DNA from: JBKPNJ01 sp963695705
GTDB lineage: Bacteria > Actinomycetota > Actinomycetes > Propionibacteriales > Nocardioidaceae
Reading direction: 5' to 3'
Length of the DNA: 8,188 bases
Assembly (NCBI GenBank): GCA_963695705.1
Contig: CAVOHB010000007.1
Location: forward strand, 1-8,188
The notes beneath the pieces are model-generated. The model did no database searches and was not told where the DNA came from. It worked only from the letters and a program-made list of their open reading frames with translations. Position numbers and translations under genes: made by a program. Below, in pieces: positions 1 through 5,777 of this stretch (position 1 is the first letter of the stretch; each line of letters starts with the position of its first letter).

Positions 1-38
1 GGGTTCAGCCGCTATGCAGCAAACAGTGGTCGGGATCG

Positions 39-138
39 AGGACCATCGCGGACCGATCTCGGAAACGGGACGTGGTCCACGGTGGTCCGCGGCTAAACCC
101 ACTGTTGCAGTGAATGTGCTGAACTTGGTCGTCCGCGG
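39..138. promoter_or_regulatory. Cluster of GGTCC/GGACC boxes upstream of the HTH gene
   Basis: Two imperfect tandem 10-mers, GTGGTCCACG at 72-81 and GTGGTCCGCG at 82-91, differ at one base. Inverted copies of the core lie at 40-44 (GGACC) and 47-54 (CGCGGACC), and GTCCGCGG recurs at 85-92 and 131-138. A hyphenated palindrome CACTG-TTG-CAGTG covers 100-112. Repeated boxes in both orientations ahead of a DNA-binding protein gene could be operator sites, but this is inference; no clear -35/-10 pair was seen. Confidence 0.3.
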
Positions 139-213
139 TTGCATCGATCCTTGACGCACCGGAGCGGCTGGCCAGCGGCGGCACGATGAGGATGACAGAG
201 GGGAGTGCGGCAG

Positions 214-672
214 ATGCCAACGAAGCATGCAATGGCGTCCTGGAAGGCATGCCGAGCCGTTGAGCTGATGCTCAAGGGCCGCTCCTATGACCAAATCGCC
301 CACGAGGTCGGATACGCCAACCGCGGCACCGCACATCGCGTCGTGGCCAAGGCCCTGGCACAGCGGCTGGCCGACCACATCGACCAGCTCCGCGAGCTCG
401 AGCTGGCCCGGCTCGACGCCCTGCAGGCATCCCTGTGGGCCAAGGCCGAGAAGGGTGACCTGAGGGCCGTCAACGCCTGCGTACGGATCATCGACAAGCG
501 CTGCCGACTTCTGGGCCTGTACGGGTTCAAGGAAGCGCAGGAGCCCCTACAGACCCTGGTGATCGACCACCAGGGCAACCCTGGGAAGGCAACCAGTGTA
601 GTTGCCGGGGACACGCAGACCGTTGCCACGGGCAGACCATTGCATCACCGGAAGCCATCATCGGCGGCCTGA
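214..672 (+). CDS. Small helix-turn-helix protein, phage small-terminase-like
   Basis: The predicted protein has 152 residues. Residues 11-48 form a homeodomain-like helix-turn-helix (AVELMLKGRSYDQIAHEVGY, then NRGTAHRVV), and residues 50-101 form charged helices containing ELARLDALQASLWAKAEKGD and a run ending RCRLLGLYG. This order (HTH, ELARLDAL helix, CRLLGL) matches small proteins I know from actinobacterial genomes and actinophages, often near terminase genes; DNA recognition is therefore likely, its exact role is not known. Residues 120-152 look disordered. I chose ATG 214 because AGAGGGGAG at 196-204 sits 9 bases upstream; a GTG at 205 would abut that site. No portal, capsid or large terminase gene follows, so it looks like an orphan or prophage relic. 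Confidence 0.7.
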   Translation: MPTKHAMASWKACRAVELMLKGRSYDQIAHEVGYANRGTAHRVVAKALAQRLADHIDQLRELELARLDALQASLWAKAEKGDLRAVNACVRIIDKRCRLLGLYGFKEAQEPLQTLVIDHQGNPGKATSVVAGDTQTVATGRPLHHRKPSSAA

Positions 673-884
673 CCGTCCGGCCATTACACGCACTTGATGC
701 CCGCCGTCAGAATCCTGCCTGCAGCGCCGGCGCCGCGGTCCGTTTTCGGCAAGGGTCGGCGGGGGACTGGCGAACTGCCCGACGAGCGAGGACGATGAAC
801 CGGCCGGCACAGGCACTCGTACTGCGTCTCGGGCGGTGGGATTCGTGCTTGCGCTGTCGCGACAACCACTAGGGAGGCAGCATC
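673..884. promoter_or_regulatory. Upstream region and RBS of the transporter gene
   Basis: No convincing gene lies in these 212 bases. A strong ribosome binding site AGGGAGG at 871-877 stands 7 bases before GTG 885 and fixes the transporter start. Just before it, TGTCGCGACA at 855-864 is a perfect 10-bp palindrome that could bind a dimeric regulator, and GCGCCGGCGC at 724-733 is another short palindrome that may be chance in GC-rich DNA. I could not identify a good -35/-10 pair. Confidence 0.4.
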
Positions 885-2402
885 GTGTCCACCGAGAGTC
901 GCACCACTGAGGCGGAGCAGACGCCTACGGGACGGAAGTTCACGTTCCCGAGCGCCTTCACGGTGCTGTTCGTGGTGACCATCGCCGTCTGGCTGCTGGC
1001 GTTCATCATCCCGACCGGCACGTACGACCAGAAAGGTGGCGCCCCGGTTCCGGGGTCGTACCACCACGTCGATGCGGGCCTGTCCTTCATGGACCGGTTG
1101 ATGGAGCTGTTCATCGCACCCGTCAACGGCCTGTACGGCGTCGAAAACCTGAAGACCGGCTTCATCGGACCGTATGAGACCGGTGAGCTGTTCGGCGCGG
1201 CCGGCGTGTTCATGTTCGTGATCGCGATCGGCATCTTCATCACGATGTGCATGAGGACCGGCGCGATTGATGCAGGAATCGCGCGCGTCGCGCACCGCTA
1301 CTCGACGCGCGGGCCGGTGCTGATCATTGCGCTGATGGTGCTGTTCTCCATCGGCGGCACGACCGAGGGCATGGCCGAGGAGACGCTGGGCTTCTACGCG
1401 CTCGTGGTACCGCTGATGCTGAGCCTGGGCTACGACCGGATGGCAGCCGCCGCCACCATCCTGATCGGTGCCGGGGTCGGCGTGCTCGCCTCGACGGTGA
1501 ACCCGTTCGCGACCGGCGTAGCCTCCGACGCTGCGGGCATCTCGATCGGTGCGGGCATCGGGCTGCGGTTCCTCATGTACATCGTGCTGGTGCCGATCTC
1601 GATCGTGTTCGTGCTCCGGTACGCACGCCGGGTCAAGGCGGATCCCGCCCGCTCGCGGACCGAGCCGCAGCCGGGCGACGACGAGATCGCGGCCGCCGGC
1701 ATCGGCGACGTCGCGGACATCACCACCAAGCAGAAGGCCGTCTTGGCCATCGTCGGGTTCACGTTCGCGTTCATGATCTTCGCGATCGTCCCGTGGGCAC
1801 AGGTCATCAACGGTCCGAACGCCGACAGCTACGCCTGGCAGCTCGACTGGTACTTCCCCGAGCTGGCCGCCCTGTTCCTCGCGATGTCGATCGTCGTCGG
1901 GCTGATCGGCGGCCTCGGCGAGAAGGGCCTGACCGACACCCTGGTGAGGGGCGCCGCCGACTTCGTGGGCGTCGGGCTCATCATTGTGATGGCGCGCGGG
2001 ATCACGGTGATCATGAACAACTCACAGATCACCGACACCGTCCTGCACTCGATGGAGAACGCCGTCAGCGACACCTCGAACGGCGTGTTCGGCGCCCTGA
2101 TGTTCTTCGTCAACATCCCACTGGCGTTCCTGGTCCCCTCCACGTCGGGACACGCCGCGCTCGCGATGCCCATCATGGCGCCGCTGGCGGACTTCGCGAG
2201 CGTTCCGCGGGCGATCGTCGTCACCGCGTTCCAGTCCGCATCCGGCCTGGTCAACCTGATCACCCCCACGTCCGCGGTTGTGATGGGCGGGCTCGCGCTC
2301 GCCAAGGTCCGCTACGACCATTACCTGCGCTTCATCGCGCCCCTGCTCGGCGTCCTGTTCGTGCTCTGCACGGCATTCCTGGCCATCGGCGCAGCCGTGT
2401 AG
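885..2402 (+). CDS. YfcC-family membrane transporter (ArcD/C4-dicarboxylate carrier-like)
   Basis: This 505-residue integral membrane protein has the usual length and signature stretches of the YfcC family, whose members are related to C4-dicarboxylate carriers and include proposed arginine/ornithine antiporters. Visible features in order: a hydrophilic N-terminus (1-20); a first membrane segment ending IIPTGTYD (about 23-46); a segment around 106-126; the conserved block TEGMAEETLGFYALVVPL (about 158-175); STVNPFATGVAS (about 202-213); a charged cytoplasmic loop (about 246-285); then further membrane segments with NNSQITDT (about 378), PSTSGHAALAMPIMAPLAD (about 416-434) and NLITPTSAVVMGGLALAKV near 457-475. 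The gene is monocistronic in this window and convergent with the pepD remnant and arcA. Proximity to arginine deiminase suggests an amino acid or dipeptide substrate, but the substrate cannot be read from sequence. Confidence 0.88.
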   Translation: MSTESRTTEAEQTPTGRKFTFPSAFTVLFVVTIAVWLLAFIIPTGTYDQKGGAPVPGSYHHVDAGLSFMDRLMELFIAPVNGLYGVENLKTGFIGPYETGELFGAAGVFMFVIAIGIFITMCMRTGAIDAGIARVAHRYSTRGPVLIIALMVLFSIGGTTEGMAEETLGFYALVVPLMLSLGYDRMAAAATILIGAGVGVLASTVNPFATGVASDAAGISIGAGIGLRFLMYIVLVPISIVFVLRYARRVKADPARSRTEPQPGDDEIAAAGIGDVADITTKQKAVLAIVGFTFAFMIFAIVPWAQVINGPNADSYAWQLDWYFPELAALFLAMSIVVGLIGGLGEKGLTDTLVRGAADFVGVGLIIVMARGITVIMNNSQITDTVLHSMENAVSDTSNGVFGALMFFVNIPLAFLVPSTSGHAALAMPIMAPLADFASVPRAIVVTAFQSASGLVNLITPTSAVVMGGLALAKVRYDHYLRFIAPLLGVLFVLCTAFLAIGAAV

Positions 2403-2404
2403 AC

Positions 2405-2426
2405 GCGGCCAGCGGTCGTGGCCCGC
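2405..2426 (+). terminator. Possible hairpin just after the transporter stop
   Basis: GGCCA at 2407-2411 pairs with TGGCC at 2419-2423 around a 7-base loop, and GC at 2405-2406 can pair with GC at 2425-2426 past one bulged base. It begins three bases after the stop codon. There is no T-run, so it is a weak terminator candidate or simple 3' end stabiliser. Confidence 0.3.
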
Positions 2427-2651
2427 AGCCGGACCTGTGCCGGTCTCCCCGACGTCATTGCCGATACGACGCGTCGTCGCGGTCGGCGCGTGTGGCTAGC
2501 GTCTGCGACGCTTCCAGGCGGTGTCGAGCCCTGGCGCCACGCAGGGCAGGATGATCATGGTCATTGCGCTCCTGCTTCACGCGCTCCGAGTTCGGGCGCG
2601 GCGGGGGGGTGCCTTCGGACGTGGCGTGAAGTGTGACCGCACGTGTGCAGG
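2427..2651. other. Gap between transporter and pepD remnant, no supported gene
   Basis: Nothing recognisable is encoded. It contains a 12-bp palindrome ACGACGCGTCGT at 2466-2477, an 8-base inverted repeat (CTTCACGC at 2575-2582 and GCGTGAAG at 2624-2631), and a run of seven G around 2604-2610. A 34-codon reading frame beginning ATG 2551 is hydrophobic at first but has no known relative and overlaps the pepD remnant, so I do not call it. Confidence 0.5.
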
Positions 2652-2988
2652 CTAGCGGCGATCGCTGTCTGCGAGCCGGGCCAGGACGCGCCGGACCACG
2701 TCGTAGAATCGCCCGACCGAGGCGACGTCCAACCGCTCCTTTGGACTGTGCGCGCCCTCGACCGTCGGGCCGATCGACACGGCCATCAGTCCCGGCAGGT
2801 GCGCGGAGATCTCTCCGGTTTCGAGTCCCGCGTGCACGACAGTGACCCGAGGTTCCTGTCCGTAGACGTCGAGGTGAGACGCACGGACGACACCGAGCAG
2901 GGCGCCCTGGAACTCTGGCGGCCAGGCGGGGTACTCAGAGGCGACGATCGCTTTCAGCCCCTCCACGGGGCACGGCGGTAGTGGACAT
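2652..2988 (-). pseudogene. pepD: PepD-type aminoacyl-histidine dipeptidase, remnant with the middle deleted
   Basis: The last roughly 100 codons of an M20-family PepD (beta-Ala-His/Xaa-His dipeptidase, normally about 485 residues) are preserved from about 2957 down to the TAG at 2652-2654. Recognisable blocks are SEYPAWPPEF (family: DYPGWKP), VTVVHAGLETG (family: HAGLECG) and VSIGPTVEGAHSPKERLD, whose His in AHSP corresponds to a zinc ligand of the family, followed by ASVGRFYDVV. The first two thirds or more, with the other metal ligands and the lid domain, are missing, so no active enzyme is possible. About 30 bases upstream of the homologous part is ATG 2988 with the strong site GGAGGAG at 2996-3002, 7 bases away. 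That ATG opens a 17-codon frame (MSTTAVPRGG...) out of phase with the fragment. I infer an old pepD start joined to its 3' end by an internal deletion; the link of the ATG to pepD is inference. Confidence 0.75.
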
Positions 2989-2995
2989 GACCCAA

Positions 2996-3002
2996 CTCCT
3001 CC
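2996..3002 (-). promoter_or_regulatory. Strong ribosome binding site before an orphan ATG
   Basis: On the minus strand GGAGGAG precedes ATG 2988 by 7 bases. This is among the best-formed initiation sites in the window, yet the frame it opens ends after 17 codons at 2935. It probably marks the original start of the deleted pepD gene. Confidence 0.5.
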
Positions 3003-3183
3003 GCGCCGGTCAGACTCGGCGTGAGTCACCGGCCCCCAGTGCTGCCACCAGCGTCCTCCCGCGCCGCGCCGAAGCACAAGGGCTAAGGTCCTGACGCCCC
3101 GGGTCGAGAAGCATCACTCAGCCGGCCGGCTCGACGTTCACAGAGCGGTGTCGATCGGCCGACCGGTGGCTTCCGCTCGTTGC
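3003..3183. other. Gap downstream of arcA with short palindromes
   Basis: No gene is supported here. AGCCGGCCGGCT at 3120-3131 is a perfect 12-bp palindrome about 50 bases past the arcA stop, and TCGGCCGA lies near 3155-3162. Either could fold in the arcA transcript as a 3' hairpin, but no T-run follows, so I do not call a terminator. Confidence 0.35.
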
Positions 3184-4404
3184 TCAGAACGCCGGGTCGC
3201 GTTCGATGGGACAGGTCATGCAGTGGGAGCCGCCCCGGCCGCGGCCGAGCTCGAACCCCTCGATGGTGATGACCTCGATGCCGGCCTTGCGCAGCGCGGT
3301 GTTCGTGCCGGTGTTGCGCTCGTAAGCCACGACCACGCCCGGCTCGAGGGCGACGACGTTGTTGCCGTCGTCCCACTGCTCGCGCTCGGCTTCGAAGGAG
3401 TCACCACCGGTCTCGACCACACGCATCTTCTCGACCCCTAGGGCCTTGGCAATGATGTCGGGCAGGGTGCCCTGCTGCTCCTCGACGACCAGGTCCTCAG
3501 CGGACTCACCGGGTTGGACCGACCAGGTGCGGGCACCGTAGACGACCAGTGGGAACAAAGTGACCAGGTCGCGGTCGCACATCGTGATGACCGTGTCCAG
3601 GTGCATGTAGCTACGCGACATGGGCAGCTTCACCGCCAGCACCTGGCGGGCGGCCCCGGCACGGAACAGGGACCGGGCGATCCACAGCACCGCCTGCGGC
3701 GTGGTGCGCTCGCCCATCCCGATCATGACCGTGCCGTTGCCGATCGGCTGCACGTCCCCGCCCTCGACGTGGGCGCGGCCCCAGCTCTCCTCAGCGCCAC
3801 CCAGCCAGATCGGGAACCGCTCCGCCGCGAACATCGGGTGGAATCGATAGATCGCCTCCATGATGAGGGTCTCGGGCTTGCGTGCCGGCTTCGTCATCGG
3901 GTTGAGCGTGACCCCGCCGAAGATCCAGCACGACGGGTCCCGCTGGAACAAGAAGTTCGGCAGCGGCGGCAGCAGCATGCTGGTCGGGTCGGTCGACTCC
4001 CAGGTCAGACCGACGTTCAAGGCGACATCGGCCTTGGTGATGCCGCCGATCAGGAAGTCCGCCACCTCGGCGGCGTTCGCGGTAGTCGCCCACTCCCGGG
4101 CCCGCGGCGCGGCGCTGATGCCCACCTCGAGCTCGTTGAGTACGTGGTCGCAGACCCACTCCCGAGCCTTGGCATCGGCGAGCGTCGCGACCAGCAGCTC
4201 CTCGGCCAGGAACACTTCCACGCCGCGTTCGCGCATCACCTCGCAGAACATGTCGTGCTCCGCCTTGGCACGGGTGACCCAGAGCACGTCGTCGAACAGC
4301 AGCTCAGCCGCCGTCGCCGGCGTCAGGCGGCTGTGCTCCAAGCCAGGCCGGTGCACGATCACCTTCCGCAGCTGGCCAACCTCGGAATGCACCCCGAACG
4401 TCAT
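3184..4404 (-). CDS. arcA: Arginine deiminase
   Basis: This cytoplasmic enzyme hydrolyses L-arginine to L-citrulline and ammonia, the first step of the arginine deiminase pathway. The 406-residue length is normal for the family. The fold of the guanidine-modifying superfamily is visible, with all expected catalytic residues: Asp156 (FQRDPSCWI), Glu214 (HVEGGDV), His268 and Asp270 (MHLDTV), and the nucleophile Cys395 (GRGRGGSHCMTCPI). LFDDVLW at 37-43 is also typical. I start at ATG 4404 (MTFGVHSEVGQLRKV), which matches family N-termini and has an AGAGGGTG-like site about 6-8 bases upstream; an in-frame start seven codons further up would place that site inside the gene. No arcB, arcC or argR-like gene is adjacent. 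The YfcC-family transporter about 800 bp downstream on the other strand may supply its substrate. Confidence 0.96.
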   Translation of the reverse strand: MTFGVHSEVGQLRKVIVHRPGLEHSRLTPATAAELLFDDVLWVTRAKAEHDMFCEVMRERGVEVFLAEELLVATLADAKAREWVCDHVLNELEVGISAAPRAREWATTANAAEVADFLIGGITKADVALNVGLTWESTDPTSMLLPPLPNFLFQRDPSCWIFGGVTLNPMTKPARKPETLIMEAIYRFHPMFAAERFPIWLGGAEESWGRAHVEGGDVQPIGNGTVMIGMGERTTPQAVLWIARSLFRAGAARQVLAVKLPMSRSYMHLDTVITMCDRDLVTLFPLVVYGARTWSVQPGESAEDLVVEEQQGTLPDIIAKALGVEKMRVVETGGDSFEAEREQWDDGNNVVALEPGVVVAYERNTGTNTALRKAGIEVITIEGFELGRGRGGSHCMTCPIERDPAF

Positions 4405-4462
4405 GTCTTCACCCTCTTTGTCCAAGCGACGCGTGGTTGCGTCTCATCGCCATGGTCCGACG

Positions 4463-4500
4463 GCCTGCCGGCAGGCACGAGAGTCGAAAGGCCCCCCTTT
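4463..4500 (-). promoter_or_regulatory. Two small fold-back elements in the arcA leader
   Basis: GCCTGCCGGCAGGC at 4463-4476 is a perfect 14-bp palindrome, and AAAGG at 4487-4491 pairs with CCTTT at 4496-4500 around a CCCC loop. Both lie between the arcA start and the 24-bp palindrome, so they would be in a leader of about 100-130 bases if transcription starts near 4530. Their role is unknown. Confidence 0.3.
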
Positions 4501-4538
4501 GATCCAGGGACAGAACCTCCATTGCTCTGCTTCCCTTT

Positions 4539-4567
4539 AACCTACCGGCTCCTGATACTCGAGTATC
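4539..4567 (-). promoter_or_regulatory. Candidate arcA promoter overlapping the palindrome
   Basis: On the minus strand TAGGTT (4539-4544) fits the TANNNT form of an actinobacterial -10 box. The -35 position, 16-18 bases upstream, falls inside the palindrome at 4549-4572 and has no good TTGACA match. That geometry would suit a regulated promoter. This is inference from spacing only. Confidence 0.25.
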
Positions 4568-4572
4568 AGGAG
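4549..4572. promoter_or_regulatory. Perfect 24-bp palindrome, probable operator
   Basis: The half-site CTCCTGATACTC (4549-4560) is followed directly by its exact reverse complement (4561-4572), with CTCGAG at the centre. A 24-base perfect palindrome in otherwise non-repetitive intergenic DNA is unlikely by chance and is the size bound by a dimeric or tetrameric regulator. It is more AT-rich than the surrounding sequence and has no T-run, which argues against a terminator. It lies about 145 bp upstream of the arcA start. The regulator is not identifiable from the window; the spacing of ATAC and GTAT is seen in some GntR-type sites, but I would not assign a family. Confidence 0.6.
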
Positions 4573-4695
4573 GCAGCCACCCCCCGATGGACTCCCACGC
4601 ACACTGCCCCCGTCACGTGCCGAGGGTCTGCAACAGGTGAACGCCGAAGCGACCGGATGTGCGGATACCAGCCCACGAGGGTGGGACGACCGTAG

Positions 4696-4833
4696 CGCTG
4701 CCTCGCTCGGCAGCACCTGACGGTCGCGATCGTGGACGAGGCGGCCCATGCGTTGAACTTCTGTCACCCCACGGAGCTGACCGGCGTGATCGGGGTGTGG
4801 CTGGACGATGCAGTCGGCGACGGCACGCGTCTC
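4696..4833 (+). pseudogene. Possible coding fragment of unknown family
   Basis: After a TAG at 4693 this frame reads HLTVAIVDEAAHALNF and then TELTGVIGVWLDDAVGDG, with nearly every third base G or C and a helical, amphipathic character. Bias fades after about 4833 although the frame stays open to about 4992. It has no ribosome binding site and no family I recognise. The opposite strand also shows biased codons here, so the strand is uncertain. Confidence 0.2.
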
Positions 4834-4894
4834 CCAGGACGGAGTGCGGGTGGTTGCTACCAAACAGCACTCTGCGTGGACGAGTCACTCACCG

Positions 4895-4997
4895 GTGAGG
4901 GGAGGTCCTCACATTGTTCTACCGCGCGCGCGGATCGGCGAAAGGCGATCGCAGACCCACCGTTCCGGGTCCTCACGGGGCGGACACCGTGAAGTAG
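4895..4997 (+). other. Ribosome binding site in a hairpin before a 27-codon frame
   Basis: GTGAGG (4895-4900) pairs with CCTCAC (4907-4912), and the loop between them carries GGAGGT, a near-perfect ribosome binding site. CTCACC (4888-4893) can pair with GGTGAG (4894-4899) instead, so two folds compete. TTG 4914 lies 7 bases after the site and opens 27 codons (MFYRARGSAKGDRRP...) ending TAG 4995-4997. It could be a small leader peptide or coincidence; the product has no known relative. Confidence 0.2.
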
Positions 4998-5128
4998 GTC
5001 CCATGGACGAACCAGCGGTACCGCTGGGTGCGTCCCTTGACGTAGGAGACCGGCGTGGCGTGAAAGACCCGAGGGGCACGTACCGGAAAACCAGCCCAAG
5101 GTCTGACTCGCGCGTGAGCACGGCGAAG
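4973..5128 (-). pseudogene. 3' fragment of an unidentified gene, no start
   Basis: The frame runs from a TAG at 5129-5131 to a TGA at 4973-4975 with no intact start. Its last 30 codons read like real protein, with FHATPVSYVKGRTQRYRW and then FVHGTYFTVSAP, aromatic-rich and with almost every third base G or C (for example TAC GTC AAG, TGG TTC GTC). The part before it is less biased. I read this as the C-terminal tail of a gene whose 5' part is lost. I do not recognise the family. Confidence 0.4.
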
Positions 5129-5135
5129 CTACGCA

Positions 5136-5777
5136 ATGACCGCTCCGACCCCGGGGACGGCGATGATCATGGCCGGCATCATCGTGGGGGTCGGTGCCGG
5201 ACTCACCGCGGGAGACGTGCTCGGAGTTGGTGTGTCCACGTTCGAGCCCGGTGCCGCCGGCTTCGCAGAGGTGGGAGCCACCGTGTGCGGCGCCGCCCTC
5301 GCCGCCGCGGGGTTCGCGTTCGCGTCGTACGCGCCCTTGCGCGCACTCGTCGCGGTGGCCCTGGTGGGCGCGCTCGGTGAGGGGGTGCTCCTCACCGTCG
5401 ACAGCGCCGAGGTCGGTCGGACCTGGAGTTCGGCCGTTGCAGCTGTCACCATCGGAGCCGTCTGCTTTATCGCCGCCGGCCGCTTCCGCGTGCCGCCCTT
5501 GGTCGTCGTTGTCCCCTCGATCGTGCCGCTCCTGCCGGGACTCGACATCTACCGAGGGCTCGCCCTGCTTGCCGCCGGACGGGACGGTGTGCTCAAGCTT
5601 GCCTCCGCTCTCGCGACCGCCCTCGCGCTGGCAGCCGGCGTGATCCTGGGCCAATACCTCGCGCGCCCGCTCAAGCGGGAGGCCCACCGAATCGAGGCCC
5701 GACTCGCGGGCCCCCGCATGGTTGGTCCCTTCCAACGGCCAGGCGCCGACGACGACAAGCCGAGGTCGAGGTCCTAG
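5136..5777 (+). pseudogene. ThrE-family threonine/serine exporter, C-terminal half only
   Basis: The 213-residue product is hydrophobic and matches the second (ThrE_2/YjjB-like) domain of threonine/serine exporters, which expel threonine and serine across the cytoplasmic membrane. Key evidence is RFRVPPLVVVVPSIVPLLPG (116-135) followed by LDIYRGL, the family signature, together with AAGFAFASYAPLRAL (57-71), ALALAAGVILGQYLARPLKR near 162-181, and a C-terminal tail RLAGPRMVGP. Actinobacterial ThrE proteins usually have about 450-550 residues with an N-terminal domain of similar size; here it is absent, the frame is closed by TGA 5115-5117, and ATG 5136 has no good ribosome binding site. A split two-gene form (as in YjjP/YjjB) is possible, but no partner is found upstream. 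A truncated remnant is more likely; a functional single-domain protein cannot be excluded. Confidence 0.7.

Larger units (their letters stand above)
4573..5135. other. Gap of about 560 bp with decayed coding fragments, no intact gene
   Basis: No complete gene with start, stop and family match is present. The region holds a coding-looking stretch on the plus strand (4696-4833), a 27-codon frame with a good ribosome binding site (4914-4997), and a coding-looking stretch on the minus strand (4973-5128), each listed separately. Short palindromes are CTCACCGGTGAG (4888-4899) and CCAGCGGTACCGCTGG (5012-5027). It contains no trace of the missing N-terminal half of the ThrE-family protein encoded next to it. 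Confidence 0.5.

Noticed and set aside
14..154. 46-codon plus-strand frame at the left edge
   Set aside because: It has no ribosome binding site, weak codon bias and no recognisable motif, and lies in the box-rich leader of the next gene.
1793..2554. Plus-strand frame of 253 codons overlapping the transporter
   Set aside because: Arg-rich shadow frame inside the transporter gene with no family resemblance.
2551..2655. Small plus-strand frame beginning MIMVIALLLHAL
   Set aside because: Only 34 codons, becomes Arg/Gly-rich after the first dozen, overlaps the pepD remnant stop, and has no known relative; a short hydrophobic start alone is not enough.
2652..3077. Reading the pepD fragment as an intact 141-residue protein
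   Set aside because: The first 40 residues show no resemblance to the family, the start has no ribosome binding site, and all but one of the metal ligands are missing.
3514..4695. Long plus-strand open frame of 393 codons opposite arcA
   Set aside because: It is the antisense of arginine deiminase. The minus strand has a complete family match with all catalytic residues, while this frame gives Arg/Pro/His-rich sequence without domain character.
5012..5027. Perfect 16-bp palindrome containing GGTACCGC, considered as a T-box element or operator
   Set aside because: It lies within the codons of the minus-strand fragment (Gln-Arg-Tyr-Arg-Trp) and lacks the rest of a T-box (no AGGGTGG context, specifier stem or terminator pair).
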